Shown here: one piece after another, positions 41,029 to 51,420 of the stretch
Numbering within the stretch: position 1 is the stretch's first letter
Layout: each line of letters starts with the position of its first letter
From: Flavobacterium tegetincola DSM 22377
GTDB lineage: Bacteria; Bacteroidota; Bacteroidia; Flavobacteriales; Flavobacteriaceae
Direction: 5' to 3'
Assembly: GCF_000425485.1 (NCBI RefSeq)
Contig: NZ_KE384384.1
Span: 1-64,000, forward strand
Length of the DNA stretch: 64,000 nucleotides
Translations under genes and position numbers: made by a program
The notes under the pieces: model-generated
Told to the model about the DNA's origin: nothing
Databases searched by the model: none
What the model saw: the letters and a program-made list of their open reading frames with translations, nothing else

Positions 41029-41544
41029 TTATATTTTGTTTAAAATCTTTAAATATTTGAATAATTCCTGAATGAAAATTGCGTGATCTTCCGCCGTAGT
41101 TTGTATCAATAAATGGTTTAATCTTTTATCAATAGTTGAAAAACCTACTTTAAAACTTGCCTTTGAACGCTGTGTCACTAATAAAAGTGGTGCTTTCTCG
41201 ATATCGTAATAACTGATCAGTAAATCGAACTTTGTGGCCTTAAATTGCACAACATCCTCTTTTTCTATCGATCCAGACCAACTTACACTTTTTAAACTTA
41301 AAGAAGGAAAATTTGCGTCTCGTTTTTTGTCTTTGTCATGATACAGCAGCACTTCAATATGCTCTCTTTCAACTCCATTATCTTCTAAAGCGCGAATTAA
41401 ATCTTCTTTCTTTGCAAAATACGTTTCATCGATAAGCAATCCAACTGTTCTGATTTTATCTACAGAATAGCCATCGCTATCTAACGAAAGTGCTTTTTTT
41501 AACTTTCTTTTTAATAGAAATTTCTTTAAAAAATTTAAAAACAT
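41029..41544 (-). CDS. DUF6913-like hypothetical protein
   Basis: A 171-residue protein, basic at the N-terminus ([12 protein letters not shown]), with no signal peptide. I recognise it as similar to the DUF6913 family, which occurs beside dapA in many Flavobacteriia. Its function is unknown. It is divergent from the 5'-nucleotidase pair. Confidence 0.75.
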   Translation of the reverse strand: MFLNFLKKFLLKRKLKKALSLDSDGYSVDKIRTVGLLIDETYFAKKEDLIRALEDNGVEREHIEVLLYHDKDKKRDANFPSLSLKSVSWSGSIEKEDVVQFKATKFDLLISYYDIEKAPLLLVTQRSKASFKVGFSTIDKRLNHLLIQTTAEDHAIFIQELFKYLKILNKI

Positions 41545-41546
41545 AC

Positions 41547-41572
41547 TACTTTTGCTTCAACTTACAAATTTA
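41547..41572. promoter_or_regulatory. Candidate divergent -7 boxes
   Basis: TACTTTTG on the plus strand (41547-41554) faces the 5'-nucleotidase pair, and TAAATTTG on the minus strand (41565-41572) faces the DUF6913-dapA pair. Neither has a clear -33 TTG at the normal distance, so the call is tentative. Confidence 0.35.
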
Positions 41573-41593
41573 ATTAAATAAGTATCATTTGAA

Positions 41594-42373
41594 ATGGTAA
41601 ATCTAAAAAAGTATACACCTATTTTACACTATTTTGTTTTAATCTTAACAGTTGCCACATTCTGGTCTTGTGCGGAAAAAAAACTGTATGTAAATAAGGT
41701 AGAAGGAAAACAAATTCCAGTAACGCAAGCACTCGCAACTACAACAGCTATTGAAGAATATATCGCACCCTACCGCGAACATATTGATGCCGATTTGAAC
41801 TCAATATTAGCAATTGCAACTGAAAATATTGATAAAAAGGGGACTTATCAAACTAAAATTGGAAACTTACAGTCTGACATCACTTTAGCAAGTGCCACCA
41901 AACTTTTCATGATGAGAGAAAAAAAGAGTGTAGATATTTGTCTTCTTAATAATGGAGGAATTCGTTCGATCATTAACAAAGGAAATGTGACTACTCGAAC
42001 TGCATTTGAATTAATGCCATTTGAAAACAGTTTAATTGTAGCTGCTTTAAAGGGAGAACAAATTTTGGAAATGATTGACTACTTGATTAAAGAAAAAAAG
42101 CCTCATCCCTTGGCAGGACTGACATTTACAATTGATAAAAATGATGTTGCAAAAAACATCTTGATTCAGAAACAACCTTTAGATCCACAGAAGACCTATT
42201 ATGTTGCTACCAACGATTATTTATACAACGGTGGCGACAGCATGAATTTCTTTCAAAAAGCGACAAAAATGTATGACTTGGATTACAAATTAAGAAACGT
42301 TTGGATTGACTATTTCAAAGCTGTAGACACGATTCCCGTATTAACCGACATTAGAATTGCAAAAGAAAATTAA
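41594..42373 (+). CDS. 5'-nucleotidase, C-terminal-domain protein
   Basis: This gene encodes only the substrate-binding C-terminal domain of UshA-like 5'-nucleotidases. NNGGIRSIINKG and TNDYLYNGGDSM are the usual nucleoside-binding motifs. A signal peptide with a candidate lipobox is present (FWSC, Cys26). The metallophosphatase domain that normally precedes it is the next gene, with stop and start one base apart. The two products probably form one enzyme. Confidence 0.88.
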   Translation: MVNLKKYTPILHYFVLILTVATFWSCAEKKLYVNKVEGKQIPVTQALATTTAIEEYIAPYREHIDADLNSILAIATENIDKKGTYQTKIGNLQSDITLASATKLFMMREKKSVDICLLNNGGIRSIINKGNVTTRTAFELMPFENSLIVAALKGEQILEMIDYLIKEKKPHPLAGLTFTIDKNDVAKNILIQKQPLDPQKTYYVATNDYLYNGGDSMNFFQKATKMYDLDYKLRNVWIDYFKAVDTIPVLTDIRIAKEN

Positions 42374-42374
42374 G

Positions 42375-43289
42375 ATGAAAAGAAGAGATTTTATTCAGAA
42401 AACTGCTGCAAGTTCAGCTATTTTGGCGTTACCAAGTTTGCCTTTGATGTCTTTTGGAAAGCCGGACATCAAGCATTTGACAATTTTGCATACCAATGAT
42501 GTTCACAGTCATATTGATTCTTTTCCCGCTGATGATTCTCGGAATCCCAACCAAGGTGGCGTTTCTAGAAGAGCCTCTTTGATTGACAGTATTCGAAAAG
42601 AAAATTCAAATGTTTTGCTTTTGGATGCTGGAGATATTTTCCAAGGCACACCTTATTTTAATTATTATGGTGGCGAGTTGGAATTTAAATTAATGAGTAT
42701 GTTAAATTATGATTTGGCAACTATGGGAAATCATGATTTTGACAATGGAATTGATGGTTTTTATGCTCAATTGCCTCATGCAAAATTTGATTTTGTCTCT
42801 GCTAATTATGATTTTAAGAATACGGTTTTGAACGAAATTGTAAAACCCTACAAAGTTTTCAATAAAGGTGGAATCAAAATTGGTGTTTTTGGTTTAGGTA
42901 TTGAGTTGGAAGGTTTGGTGGACAAAAAGATGTACAAAGAAACCGTTTATAACGATCCCGTTGAAACCGCAGAAGAAATGACACGCATTTTGAAAATAGA
43001 GGAAAAATGTGATTTGATCATCTGCTTGTCGCACTTAGGTTACAATTATAGAAACGATCCTGACAAAATTTCTGATCTGACTTTAGCTAAAAAAACCAAG
43101 GATATAGATTTGATTATCGGCGGTCATACGCACACTTTTCTGGATAAACCAACAATTGTAACAAACAAGGCTGGTGCACAAACTTTAGTAAATCAAGTAG
43201 GTGCTTACGGAATCAACTTGGGAAGAATTGACTTTTACTTTGACCATAACAAAAAGAAAACACACGAATCACGGACGATTATTGTTTAA
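42375..43289 (+). CDS. 5'-nucleotidase, metallophosphatase-domain protein with Tat-like signal
   Basis: Calcineurin-like phosphatase domain of the UshA family. Metal-binding motifs are in order: LHTNDVHSH, LLDAGDIFQG, TMGNHDFDNG, CLSHLGYN and GGHTHTF. The N-terminus MKRRDFIQKTAASSAILALP has a twin arginine and looks like a Tat signal. I chose ATG 42375 rather than 42357, because MKRRDF begins the signal. The protein stops before a C-terminal domain, which the preceding gene supplies. Confidence 0.9.
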   Translation: MKRRDFIQKTAASSAILALPSLPLMSFGKPDIKHLTILHTNDVHSHIDSFPADDSRNPNQGGVSRRASLIDSIRKENSNVLLLDAGDIFQGTPYFNYYGGELEFKLMSMLNYDLATMGNHDFDNGIDGFYAQLPHAKFDFVSANYDFKNTVLNEIVKPYKVFNKGGIKIGVFGLGIELEGLVDKKMYKETVYNDPVETAEEMTRILKIEEKCDLIICLSHLGYNYRNDPDKISDLTLAKKTKDIDLIIGGHTHTFLDKPTIVTNKAGAQTLVNQVGAYGINLGRIDFYFDHNKKKTHESRTIIV

Positions 43290-43364
43290 TTTTTAAACCA
43301 TTAAGTCATTAAGGTCTATTAAGTTTCGCCTTAATTTTCTTAATATTTTAATGGTTTAAATTTT
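43290..43364. repeat. Large imperfect inverted repeat
   Basis: AAACCATTAA near 43296 pairs with TTAATGGTTT near 43350, and the inner parts also pair partly (ATTAAG blocks and CTTAAT blocks) around a TTTCGCC centre. The layout resembles intergenic palindromic elements seen in other Flavobacterium genomes. It lies between convergent genes and may also terminate transcription. Confidence 0.6.
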
Positions 43365-45398
<2,034 letters not shown>

Positions 45399-45479
45399 CT
45401 AATTTAGCCAATTTAAAGCAAATACGACTAAAAAAATATTGTAGTTCAACAAATTTTTTAGCAGATTTCTATCGAATAT

Positions 45480-45600
45480 TATTCCTGATTATCCTTAAAC
45501 CTCATAAAAGCAATCTATACAATTATCTCGCAAAGGGTAAAGTAAAACATAACGCTTTGCGACTTAACGTCTTTGCAAGGCTAAAAAGTACGATCATCAA
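45480..45600. repeat. Intergenic stretch with repeat-like CTTTGCGACTT motif
   Basis: The 258-base gap between ligA and the DUF6495-like gene has no reading frame. It contains CGCAAAGG, then CGCTTTGCGACTTAACGTCTTTGC, partly inverted; similar strings recur in flavobacterial intergenic DNA. I call it a decayed repeat with low confidence. Confidence 0.4.
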
Positions 45601-45620
45601 TTATGAAGAAATTTATCTTT

Positions 45621-46094
45621 TTATGATTCGACAATTTGATTAATTTGCTGGTATAATTGGCCGTCGCTCAAGAAAGAACCTTGCTGAATTAAATCAAACA
45701 ATGAACTATTTCTGTCTTTTTCAAATACTTTTTTACCAATTTTCATTTCTACATTTTCAGTAAACATGTTGTCGCTCAACCACTGTAAGCCTTCTTTGGT
45801 CAAAAAATCGACTTCAGGAGCCATCGCTTTTAATACAATTGAGTTTACATCTCCTTCATTGGCACGAAAAAGAAAAATATGTTGTTTAGAAAAATGTTCT
45901 AGATAAACTGCTTTTGTAAGCACGCCTTCCCAAATCAAATCAGAAAAAACATCTAATTCTTGTTCGGCAACTTCAGGTTTATTTAGTTTTATAGCATCCC
46001 ATTCCGCTTTATCAATGGATTGCGAAGCTAAGAAATTGATGAATTCTTGGTGTAATTCATCAAATTGTTCTTTTGTAAGTCTACTGTATTTCAT
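45621..46094 (-). CDS. DUF6495-like hypothetical protein
   Basis: A 157-residue soluble protein without signal peptide. It resembles the DUF6495 family common in Flavobacteriia (KYSRLTKEQFDELHQEF, DLIWEGVLTKAVYLEHFS). It is acidic and probably helical. It sits downstream of the rplI operon but beyond its terminator, so it is likely transcribed on its own. Function unknown. Confidence 0.72.
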   Translation of the reverse strand: MKYSRLTKEQFDELHQEFINFLASQSIDKAEWDAIKLNKPEVAEQELDVFSDLIWEGVLTKAVYLEHFSKQHIFLFRANEGDVNSIVLKAMAPEVDFLTKEGLQWLSDNMFTENVEMKIGKKVFEKDRNSSLFDLIQQGSFLSDGQLYQQINQIVES

Positions 46095-46119
46095 ATTTAT
46101 AAGTGTTTTGCCACGAAGT

Positions 46120-46240
46120 CGCTAGTAGCAAAGTTTATTATATTATATTTTTAATATTGACACCGATTATTGCAAGTAATAAGTTTTAATAATTCAACGA
46201 TATTACTTAAAAATCTCTGTGTCTTTGTGCCTTTGTGACA
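46120..46240. repeat. Intergenic inverted repeat, TTTTGCCACGAAG type
   Basis: TTTTGCCACGAAG near 46121 faces, as an inverted arm, GTCTTTGTGCCTTTGTGAC near 46221-46239. Such arms bound a recurrent flavobacterial intergenic palindrome family. No gene lies in it. Confidence 0.5.
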
Positions 46241-46243
46241 AAA

Positions 46244-46272
46244 TAAAAAAATCCCGACTTTCATCGGGATTT
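46244..46272 (-). terminator. Terminator of the rpsF-rpsR-rplI operon
   Basis: A 9-bp stem (AAATCCCGA/TCGGGATTT, 6-base loop) is followed on the minus strand by a T run, 22 bases beyond the rplI stop. Confidence 0.9.
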
Positions 46273-46293
46273 CTATATCTAAAACAGAAACTA

Positions 46294-46734
46294 TTAGTTT
46301 TCTGCTACGATTTCAAATGGTAAGTCAACAATTACATCACGGTGCAATCTTACAGTAGCTGTATATTTTCCAGTACGTTTGATGATACCTGAAGTGATGA
46401 ATTTTCTGTCAATTGAATGACCTGCTTTTTCTAAATGCTGAGCGATGTCAATATTGGTTACAGAACCAAATAATTTTTCACCACCTGCTTTAGCAGTAAT
46501 TTTGATCTCAACTGCTTTTAGTTTTTCAGCTATTTCATTAGCGTCTGCAACTACTTTAGCTTCTTTGTGAGCTCTTTGACGCAAGTTTTCTGCTAATACT
46601 TTTTTAGCTGAAGGTGTTGCTAAAGATGCAAAACCTTGAGGAATTAAAAAGTTACGACCGTATCCAGCTTTAACTGTAACGATATCATCTTTAAATCCTA
46701 CGTTCTGAACGTCTTGTTTTAATATAAGTTCCAT
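46294..46734 (-). CDS. rplI: 50S ribosomal protein L9
   Basis: Large-subunit protein bL9. The N-terminal RNA-binding domain has LKQDVQNVGFKDDIVTVKAGYGRNFLIP-like sequence. A long connecting helix (about 45-80) and the C-terminal domain (GGEKLFGSVTNIDIA) complete it. Its 146 residues are usual. It is third in the rpsF-rpsR-rplI operon. Confidence 0.97.
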   Translation of the reverse strand: MELILKQDVQNVGFKDDIVTVKAGYGRNFLIPQGFASLATPSAKKVLAENLRQRAHKEAKVVADANEIAEKLKAVEIKITAKAGGEKLFGSVTNIDIAQHLEKAGHSIDRKFITSGIIKRTGKYTATVRLHRDVIVDLPFEIVAEN

Positions 46735-46760
46735 GTTGTTGTCCTTTATTATAGAAGTTA

Positions 46761-46780
46761 GTCCCGATAGCTATCGGGAC
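46761..46780. repeat. 20-base perfect palindrome between rpsR and rplI
   Basis: GTCCCGATAG and its exact complement form a 20-base palindrome 26 bases before the rplI start. The motif CCCGATAGCTATCGGG is frequent in intergenic DNA of Flavobacterium and relatives. It could pause or process the mRNA between the two ribosomal genes. Confidence 0.7.
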
Positions 46781-46805
46781 AACAACTCTAAATTATTATT
46801 TATTA

Positions 46806-47102
46806 TTATTTAAGTAAATCGGCTACGTAAGGCATTAAAGCCAAGTGACGTGCTCTTTTTACTGCTACAGAAACTTTTCTTTGGAATTTCAAAGAAGTAC
46901 CTGTTAAACGACGTGGAAGAATTTTTCCTTGTTCGTTTACAAATTTCAATAAGAAATCTGCATCTTTATAATCGATATATTTAATACCTGATTTTTTGAA
47001 ACGACAGTATTTCTTTTGTTTGTTAGTCTCTATGTTTAAAGGCGTTAAATATCTGATATCTCCGTCTTTTTTTCCTGAAGCTGATTGTTGTAAAGTTGCC
47101 AT
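46806..47102 (-). CDS. rpsR: 30S ribosomal protein S18
   Basis: Small-subunit protein bS18, 98 residues. The core shows [20 protein letters not shown] and the basic [16 protein letters not shown], with [13 protein letters not shown] at the end. It lies 5 bases after rpsF and partners S6 in the ribosome platform. Confidence 0.97.
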   Translation of the reverse strand: MATLQQSASGKKDGDIRYLTPLNIETNKQKKYCRFKKSGIKYIDYKDADFLLKFVNEQGKILPRRLTGTSLKFQRKVSVAVKRARHLALMPYVADLLK

Positions 47103-47107
47103 AGTAA

Positions 47108-47449
47108 TTACGCTTTAGATGCTTTAATTTTTGCTCTTCTTCTTTCCGCCCAAGAGATTGCGTGTTTGTCAAGACTTACAGTCAAGAAACGCATGATTCT
47201 CTCATCACGTCTAAATTCAGTTTCAAAAGCTTTCAAGATTTCTCCATCTACTTTGTACTCCAATAAGTGGTAAAAACCACTTTTTTTGTGTTGAATTTCG
47301 TAAGCCATTTTTTTCAGGCCCCAATCTTCTTTAGATACCATCTCTGCTCCTCTACTCGTAAGAAAATCTTCGAATTTGCTTACTGTTTCCTTTACCTGTG
47401 TGTCAGATAAAACGGGATTCAAGATGAAAACAGTCTCATAATGATTCAT
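47108..47449 (-). CDS. rpsF: 30S ribosomal protein S6
   Basis: Small-subunit protein bS6, 113 residues, first gene of the operon. [15 protein letters not shown], the central [20 protein letters not shown] and [13 protein letters not shown] are typical. No ssb or priB gene lies between rpsF and rpsR, unlike the order in some other phyla. Confidence 0.97.
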   Translation of the reverse strand: MNHYETVFILNPVLSDTQVKETVSKFEDFLTSRGAEMVSKEDWGLKKMAYEIQHKKSGFYHLLEYKVDGEILKAFETEFRRDERIMRFLTVSLDKHAISWAERRRAKIKASKA

Positions 47450-47482
47450 AATTGTATATTTTATTTGTTATAAAATTGGGTG

Positions 47483-47512
47483 CAAAAGTAACTAATTATT
47501 TTAATTCTACAA
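47483..47512 (-). promoter_or_regulatory. Flavobacterial-type promoter of rpsF operon
   Basis: On the minus strand TTG (47510-47512), a 19-base spacer and TACTTTTG (47483-47490) match the consensus. The -7 box is 34 bases before the rpsF ATG. Confidence 0.7.
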
Positions 47513-47614
47513 CTATAGATTTGATTTATTCGCTAATCAGCTGATTTATTTTATCCAAATTGTTTTTTGCATTAAAAAAAGCGTACTTTAGAATGACCAA
47601 ATCAGAGATCTCCT

Positions 47615-48313
47615 ATGAAATTAACTTGTATAATTGTAGACGATTGCCCTGTTCAGAGAGCCCTTGTACAAAAATTGGTTACCAGTTATCCCAATTTAAA
47701 ATTAGCAGGGATATTTTCTAACGGTGTTGAAACTAAAAATTTTCTTTCCACTAATTCAATTGATTTAGTTTTTCTAGACGTAGAAATGCCTGTTCTCAAT
47801 GGGTTTGACTTCCTCGACACCTTAAAAGAAGCCAAGCCGCAAGTTATCTTTATTACTTCTAAGCCGGAGTATGCTGTAAAAGCGTTTGATTATGAAGCTA
47901 CAGATTACCTTCAAAAACCCATAACTGCAATTCGCTTTGAGGCTGCAGTAAAAAAAGCAGCAAATAGACAGCTGGCGCTCGCTGAAAAACCCGTTTTTGA
48001 CGACCACCATATTTTTATCAAAAGTAAATTAAAAAATTTGAAGGTGTTTACTTCGCGCATTCAATATTTAGAAGCGTATGGCGATTATGTAAAGGTTATT
48101 ACTGATGATGGTAAACATATTGTACTTTCTACGATGAAGTCCTTTGAAAATGAACTACCAAACGATACATTTATTCGTGTGCACAAATCGTTCATTGTGA
48201 ATTTAAATAAAATTGATACATTCAGCAGTAAATTTGTAGAAATTGGCACTACCGCCATTCCTTTAAGCCGTACTAAGAAAGAAAAACTACAAAAAGCAAT
48301 TGCTGAAATCTAA
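47615..48313 (+). CDS. LytTR-family response regulator
   Basis: Receiver domain (1-120) with acidic residues VDD, phospho-acceptor Asp55 (FLDVEMPVLNG) and Lys in YLQKPI. A LytTR DNA-binding domain follows (about 130-228; IFIKSKLKNLKVFTS, IQYLEAYGDYVKVIT, FIRVHKSFIVNL). No histidine kinase is adjacent, so it is an orphan. Its stop codon overlaps the convergent priA stop. Confidence 0.93.
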   Translation: MKLTCIIVDDCPVQRALVQKLVTSYPNLKLAGIFSNGVETKNFLSTNSIDLVFLDVEMPVLNGFDFLDTLKEAKPQVIFITSKPEYAVKAFDYEATDYLQKPITAIRFEAAVKKAANRQLALAEKPVFDDHHIFIKSKLKNLKVFTSRIQYLEAYGDYVKVITDDGKHIVLSTMKSFENELPNDTFIRVHKSFIVNLNKIDTFSSKFVEIGTTAIPLSRTKKEKLQKAIAEI

Positions 48314-50763
48314 TAGAAATCGACATTTACTATGGTTTTAATCGAGCGATACACGGCAACTGATTCAAAACTGTTGAGCATTCTGGAAATAGTTCCTTTA
48401 ATTGATCCCAAATTTTCTTTTTGCGGAATTTTAATTAGGATGACCCGTAAATATTCATTTCGAATTCGATTAACTCCAGGTTCTTCAGGACCTAAAACGG
48501 GAATGTTTAAATTTTGCGTCATCACTTGATACAACCAAGCTGAACCTTCTTTAAGCTTATCGTAATCGCGGTGCTTCAAAGTAATCTTTATAACTCGATA
48601 ATACGGCGGATAAAAATAAATTTTTCGGTCGTACAGTTGTTCCTTATACATTCCAAAGTAATCATTGTGAGTCACTTGTTGGATGGTATTGTGATTGGGA
48701 TTGTAAGTTTGAATAATTACTTTACCTCTTTTTTCTGAACGTCCAGCTCTACCGGATACTTGCATGAGCATCTGAAAACTGCGTTCAAAAGCCCGAAAGT
48801 CAGGGTAAAACAGCATGTTGTCTGCGTTTAAAACTCCTACTAAACTTACATTGTCAAAATCCAAACCCTTAGCAAGCATTTGCGTTCCGACTAAAATATC
48901 TACTTCTCGATTCTTAAAACTGTCGATGATGCGTTCAAATCCAAATTTTCCACGCGTGGTATCTTGGTCCATTCGTCCCACTTTTATAGATGGAAAAAGC
49001 GCTTGAACTTCTTGCTGGATTTGTTCAGTACCAAAACCTTTGGTCGTTAATTCTACGCTGGAACACGCTTGACAGTTGGTTGGTTTTGACATGGAATATC
49101 CACAATAATGACATCGCAGTTGATTTTTATGCTTGTGATAGGTCAAACTTACATCGCATTGTGGACATTCAGGAACGTGACCACAGGTTAAGCATTCCAA
49201 AATCGGAGAATAACCGCGACGGTTTTGAAATAAAATAATTTGTTCACCCAATGCCAATGCATCCGACATTTGATTGACCAAAGTATCGCTAAAATGACCT
49301 TGCATTTGCTTGCGGAAATATTTATCCTTCAAGTCGACCAATGCTACTTCTGGCAATTGCACTTTGGAAAATCGTTCGGTAAGTTCTACTAAACCGTATT
49401 TTTTATTTTGAGTGTTGTAATAGGTTTCAATACTTGGTGTTGCAGAACCCAATAAAACTTTTGCCTTATGAAAATGTGCCAAAACGATAGCAGCATCTCT
49501 GGCATGATATCTAGGTGCAGGATCAGATTGTTTAAATGTTTGTTCGTGTTCTTCGTCAATAATGATCAATCCCAAATCATTAAAAGGAAGAAATAAAGCT
49601 GAACGCGCTCCAATTATAATTTGTGCTTTTTCGGATTTCTCCAAGGATTGCAGCCACACTTCTACTCGTTCATTATTACTGTATTTGGAATGGAAAACTG
49701 CCACTTTGTTGCCAAAATGTGTAGTCAGCCTTGTAACCAATTGTGTTGTTAATGCAATTTCAGGCAGTAAATAAAGCACTTGTTTCTCTTCTAACAAAAA
49801 TGCTTCAATCAGTTTGATGTAAATTTCTGTTTTACCGCTGGAAGTCACTCCATGAAGTAGCGTCACTTCTTTTGAAATAAAGCTTTCTTGAATTTCTTCG
49901 AAGGCTTTATTTTGAGCACTGCTTAAAACAAGTTCGTTGCGTTTGAAATTCCTTTCGAAAGAAACACGATCTTGTTGCATCGTGTATTCTTCAAAAATTT
50001 CTTTTGTAACTAATGCTTTTACGACAGCTGCAGAAGCACCACTTTGCTCCATCAATTGTTTGACAGAAACCGGTTTACTTTTCTCAGCAGCCATAAGTTG
50101 AAAATAACTCATCACTACTTCCCGCTGCTTTTCGGAATTCTTTAAAATTTGAAGGAGTTCATTAAGTCCTTCACTTGAATTGTAAATAGGATTCAATCTT
50201 ACATATTTCAGCAACTTTGGCTTGTAACTTTCCTTGACTTCTTCTTCAACAATGAGAATGTTTTTATCGATCAATTGCTTGATGACGGGCAAAACGTTTT
50301 TCTTGTTTAAAATACCTACAATTTCCTGAATTTTCAAGGAAGATTGCTGTTGCAAAGCTTGATATACTAAAAATTCGTCATCGGAAAGAGAGGATTCTAA
50401 GACAAAATCATTATTTTTCTGACTGATAATGGTTTCACTTTCCAACAAAAGTGCGGATGGAATGGCCGACCGATACACGTCTCCGATGGCACACATATAA
50501 TACGATGCAATCCATAGCCAATGTTTGATTTGTGTTTGCGAAACGATTGGAGTTTCGTCCAGCACTTGATGGATTTCCTTTGCGTCGTACTTTTCGGGTT
50601 TATTTTGATGCACATCAAGCACCAACGCCGTATATATTTTGCTTTTCCCAAAAGGCACAGCTACTCTAAATCCCGGCTTGATGAAATAAAATTCGGCTTC
50701 ATTTACTTGGTACGTAAACGTTTGAGCCAATGAAAGTGGTAATATAACTTCAATGAAATACAT
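48310..50763 (-). CDS. priA: Primosomal protein N' (replication restart helicase PriA)
   Basis: Helicase that reloads the replication machinery at stalled forks. After the DNA-binding N-terminal part (1-280), the helicase core has Walker A GVTSSGKTEIYIK and the DEEH box. A cysteine-rich zinc module follows (CLTCGHVPECPQC, CHYCGYSM, CQAC), then motifs such as GTQMLAKGLDFDNV and QVSGRAGR. The 817 residues are normal. It is the only gene here between two convergent or divergent partners. Confidence 0.96.
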   Translation of the reverse strand: MYFIEVILPLSLAQTFTYQVNEAEFYFIKPGFRVAVPFGKSKIYTALVLDVHQNKPEKYDAKEIHQVLDETPIVSQTQIKHWLWIASYYMCAIGDVYRSAIPSALLLESETIISQKNNDFVLESSLSDDEFLVYQALQQQSSLKIQEIVGILNKKNVLPVIKQLIDKNILIVEEEVKESYKPKLLKYVRLNPIYNSSEGLNELLQILKNSEKQREVVMSYFQLMAAEKSKPVSVKQLMEQSGASAAVVKALVTKEIFEEYTMQQDRVSFERNFKRNELVLSSAQNKAFEEIQESFISKEVTLLHGVTSSGKTEIYIKLIEAFLLEEKQVLYLLPEIALTTQLVTRLTTHFGNKVAVFHSKYSNNERVEVWLQSLEKSEKAQIIIGARSALFLPFNDLGLIIIDEEHEQTFKQSDPAPRYHARDAAIVLAHFHKAKVLLGSATPSIETYYNTQNKKYGLVELTERFSKVQLPEVALVDLKDKYFRKQMQGHFSDTLVNQMSDALALGEQIILFQNRRGYSPILECLTCGHVPECPQCDVSLTYHKHKNQLRCHYCGYSMSKPTNCQACSSVELTTKGFGTEQIQQEVQALFPSIKVGRMDQDTTRGKFGFERIIDSFKNREVDILVGTQMLAKGLDFDNVSLVGVLNADNMLFYPDFRAFERSFQMLMQVSGRAGRSEKRGKVIIQTYNPNHNTIQQVTHNDYFGMYKEQLYDRKIYFYPPYYRVIKITLKHRDYDKLKEGSAWLYQVMTQNLNIPVLGPEEPGVNRIRNEYLRVILIKIPQKENLGSIKGTISRMLNSFESVAVYRSIKTIVNVDFY

Positions 50764-50800
50764 GTCTTGGAAAGCAGTTGAAAGGTTATGAAGTGGATTA

Positions 50801-51229
50801 TTATTCTACGCGATGCCAGTATTGGGTTCTACCAAACAATGAAATTCCGTAATAACCGCGTACTTTGAGTTTATTTTCGTTTTCAAGATTGATGTAGCAT
50901 TTATAATATTTTCCGTGTTTGGGATCGAGGATTTTTCCACCATTGTATTCATTTCCGTCTTTGGTCAATCCGCGAATCAAGAGTAGTCCTAAAATAGGTT
51001 GATTTTTATCCTCACCTGAACAGTTGTTACACAATTTATCGCGGTCTTTGGGGTTTACAATTTCGATGACTTTTCCATGTATTTTTCCGTCTTGCTCGTA
51101 AATTTGAACAATTCCGAGTGGTTTTCCTGTTTGGTCGTCAATGGATTTCCATTTTCCTAAAACGGAAGGTGATTGTGCATGTACTGCAGCAAAAATAACG
51201 GTGAGTACTGTTAAAAAAAATATTTTCAT
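50801..51229 (-). CDS. DUF2147 family secreted protein
   Basis: A 142-residue protein with a signal peptide (MKIFFLTVLTVIFAAVHAQ) followed by a lipocalin-like DUF2147 domain (VLGKWKSIDDQTGKPLGIV, LRGLTKDGNEYNGGKILDP, KVRGYYGISLFGRTQYW). Two Cys at KLCNNCSG may form a disulfide. Family function is unknown. It sits 38 bases upstream of the priA start on the same strand. Confidence 0.88.
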   Translation of the reverse strand: MKIFFLTVLTVIFAAVHAQSPSVLGKWKSIDDQTGKPLGIVQIYEQDGKIHGKVIEIVNPKDRDKLCNNCSGEDKNQPILGLLLIRGLTKDGNEYNGGKILDPKHGKYYKCYINLENENKLKVRGYYGISLFGRTQYWHRVE

Positions 51230-51242
51230 ATACCTGAATTTT

Positions 51243-51395
51243 TAGCCCGGATGGCAACGGAAAGCCCGGAGTTTAAAAAGCTTATTTTTTTCTGACCTAA
51301 AAGAGCGACTGTAGAAGCTCCTTTTAGGGCTTTGAAAAAATTGCTTTTTAAATGAGGACTTGAGTGAACAGCCGGACAAGCTCCTAAATTAAAAT
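51243..51395 (+). repeat. Second palindromic intergenic repeat of flavobacterial type
   Basis: The gap between the DUF2147 and YihY genes holds TAGCCCGGATGGCAACGGAAAG, then a hairpin (CCTAAAAGAGC at 51296-51306 with GCTCCTTTTAGG at 51317-51328), then GGACTTGAGTGAACAGCCGG. This layout mirrors the element at 17475-17590, in the opposite orientation and with a different central stem. It looks like a more diverged copy. A 63-codon open frame across it is a by-product. Confidence 0.65.
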
Positions 51396-51420
51396 CGAAA
51401 AACGAGTTCAAGAACAATTA

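Noticed and set aside
51226..51417. 63-codon minus-strand open frame across the repeat
   Set aside because: It covers the hairpin repeat at 51243-51395. Frames of this kind arise wherever that repeat occurs, and it is unlikely to be a gene.
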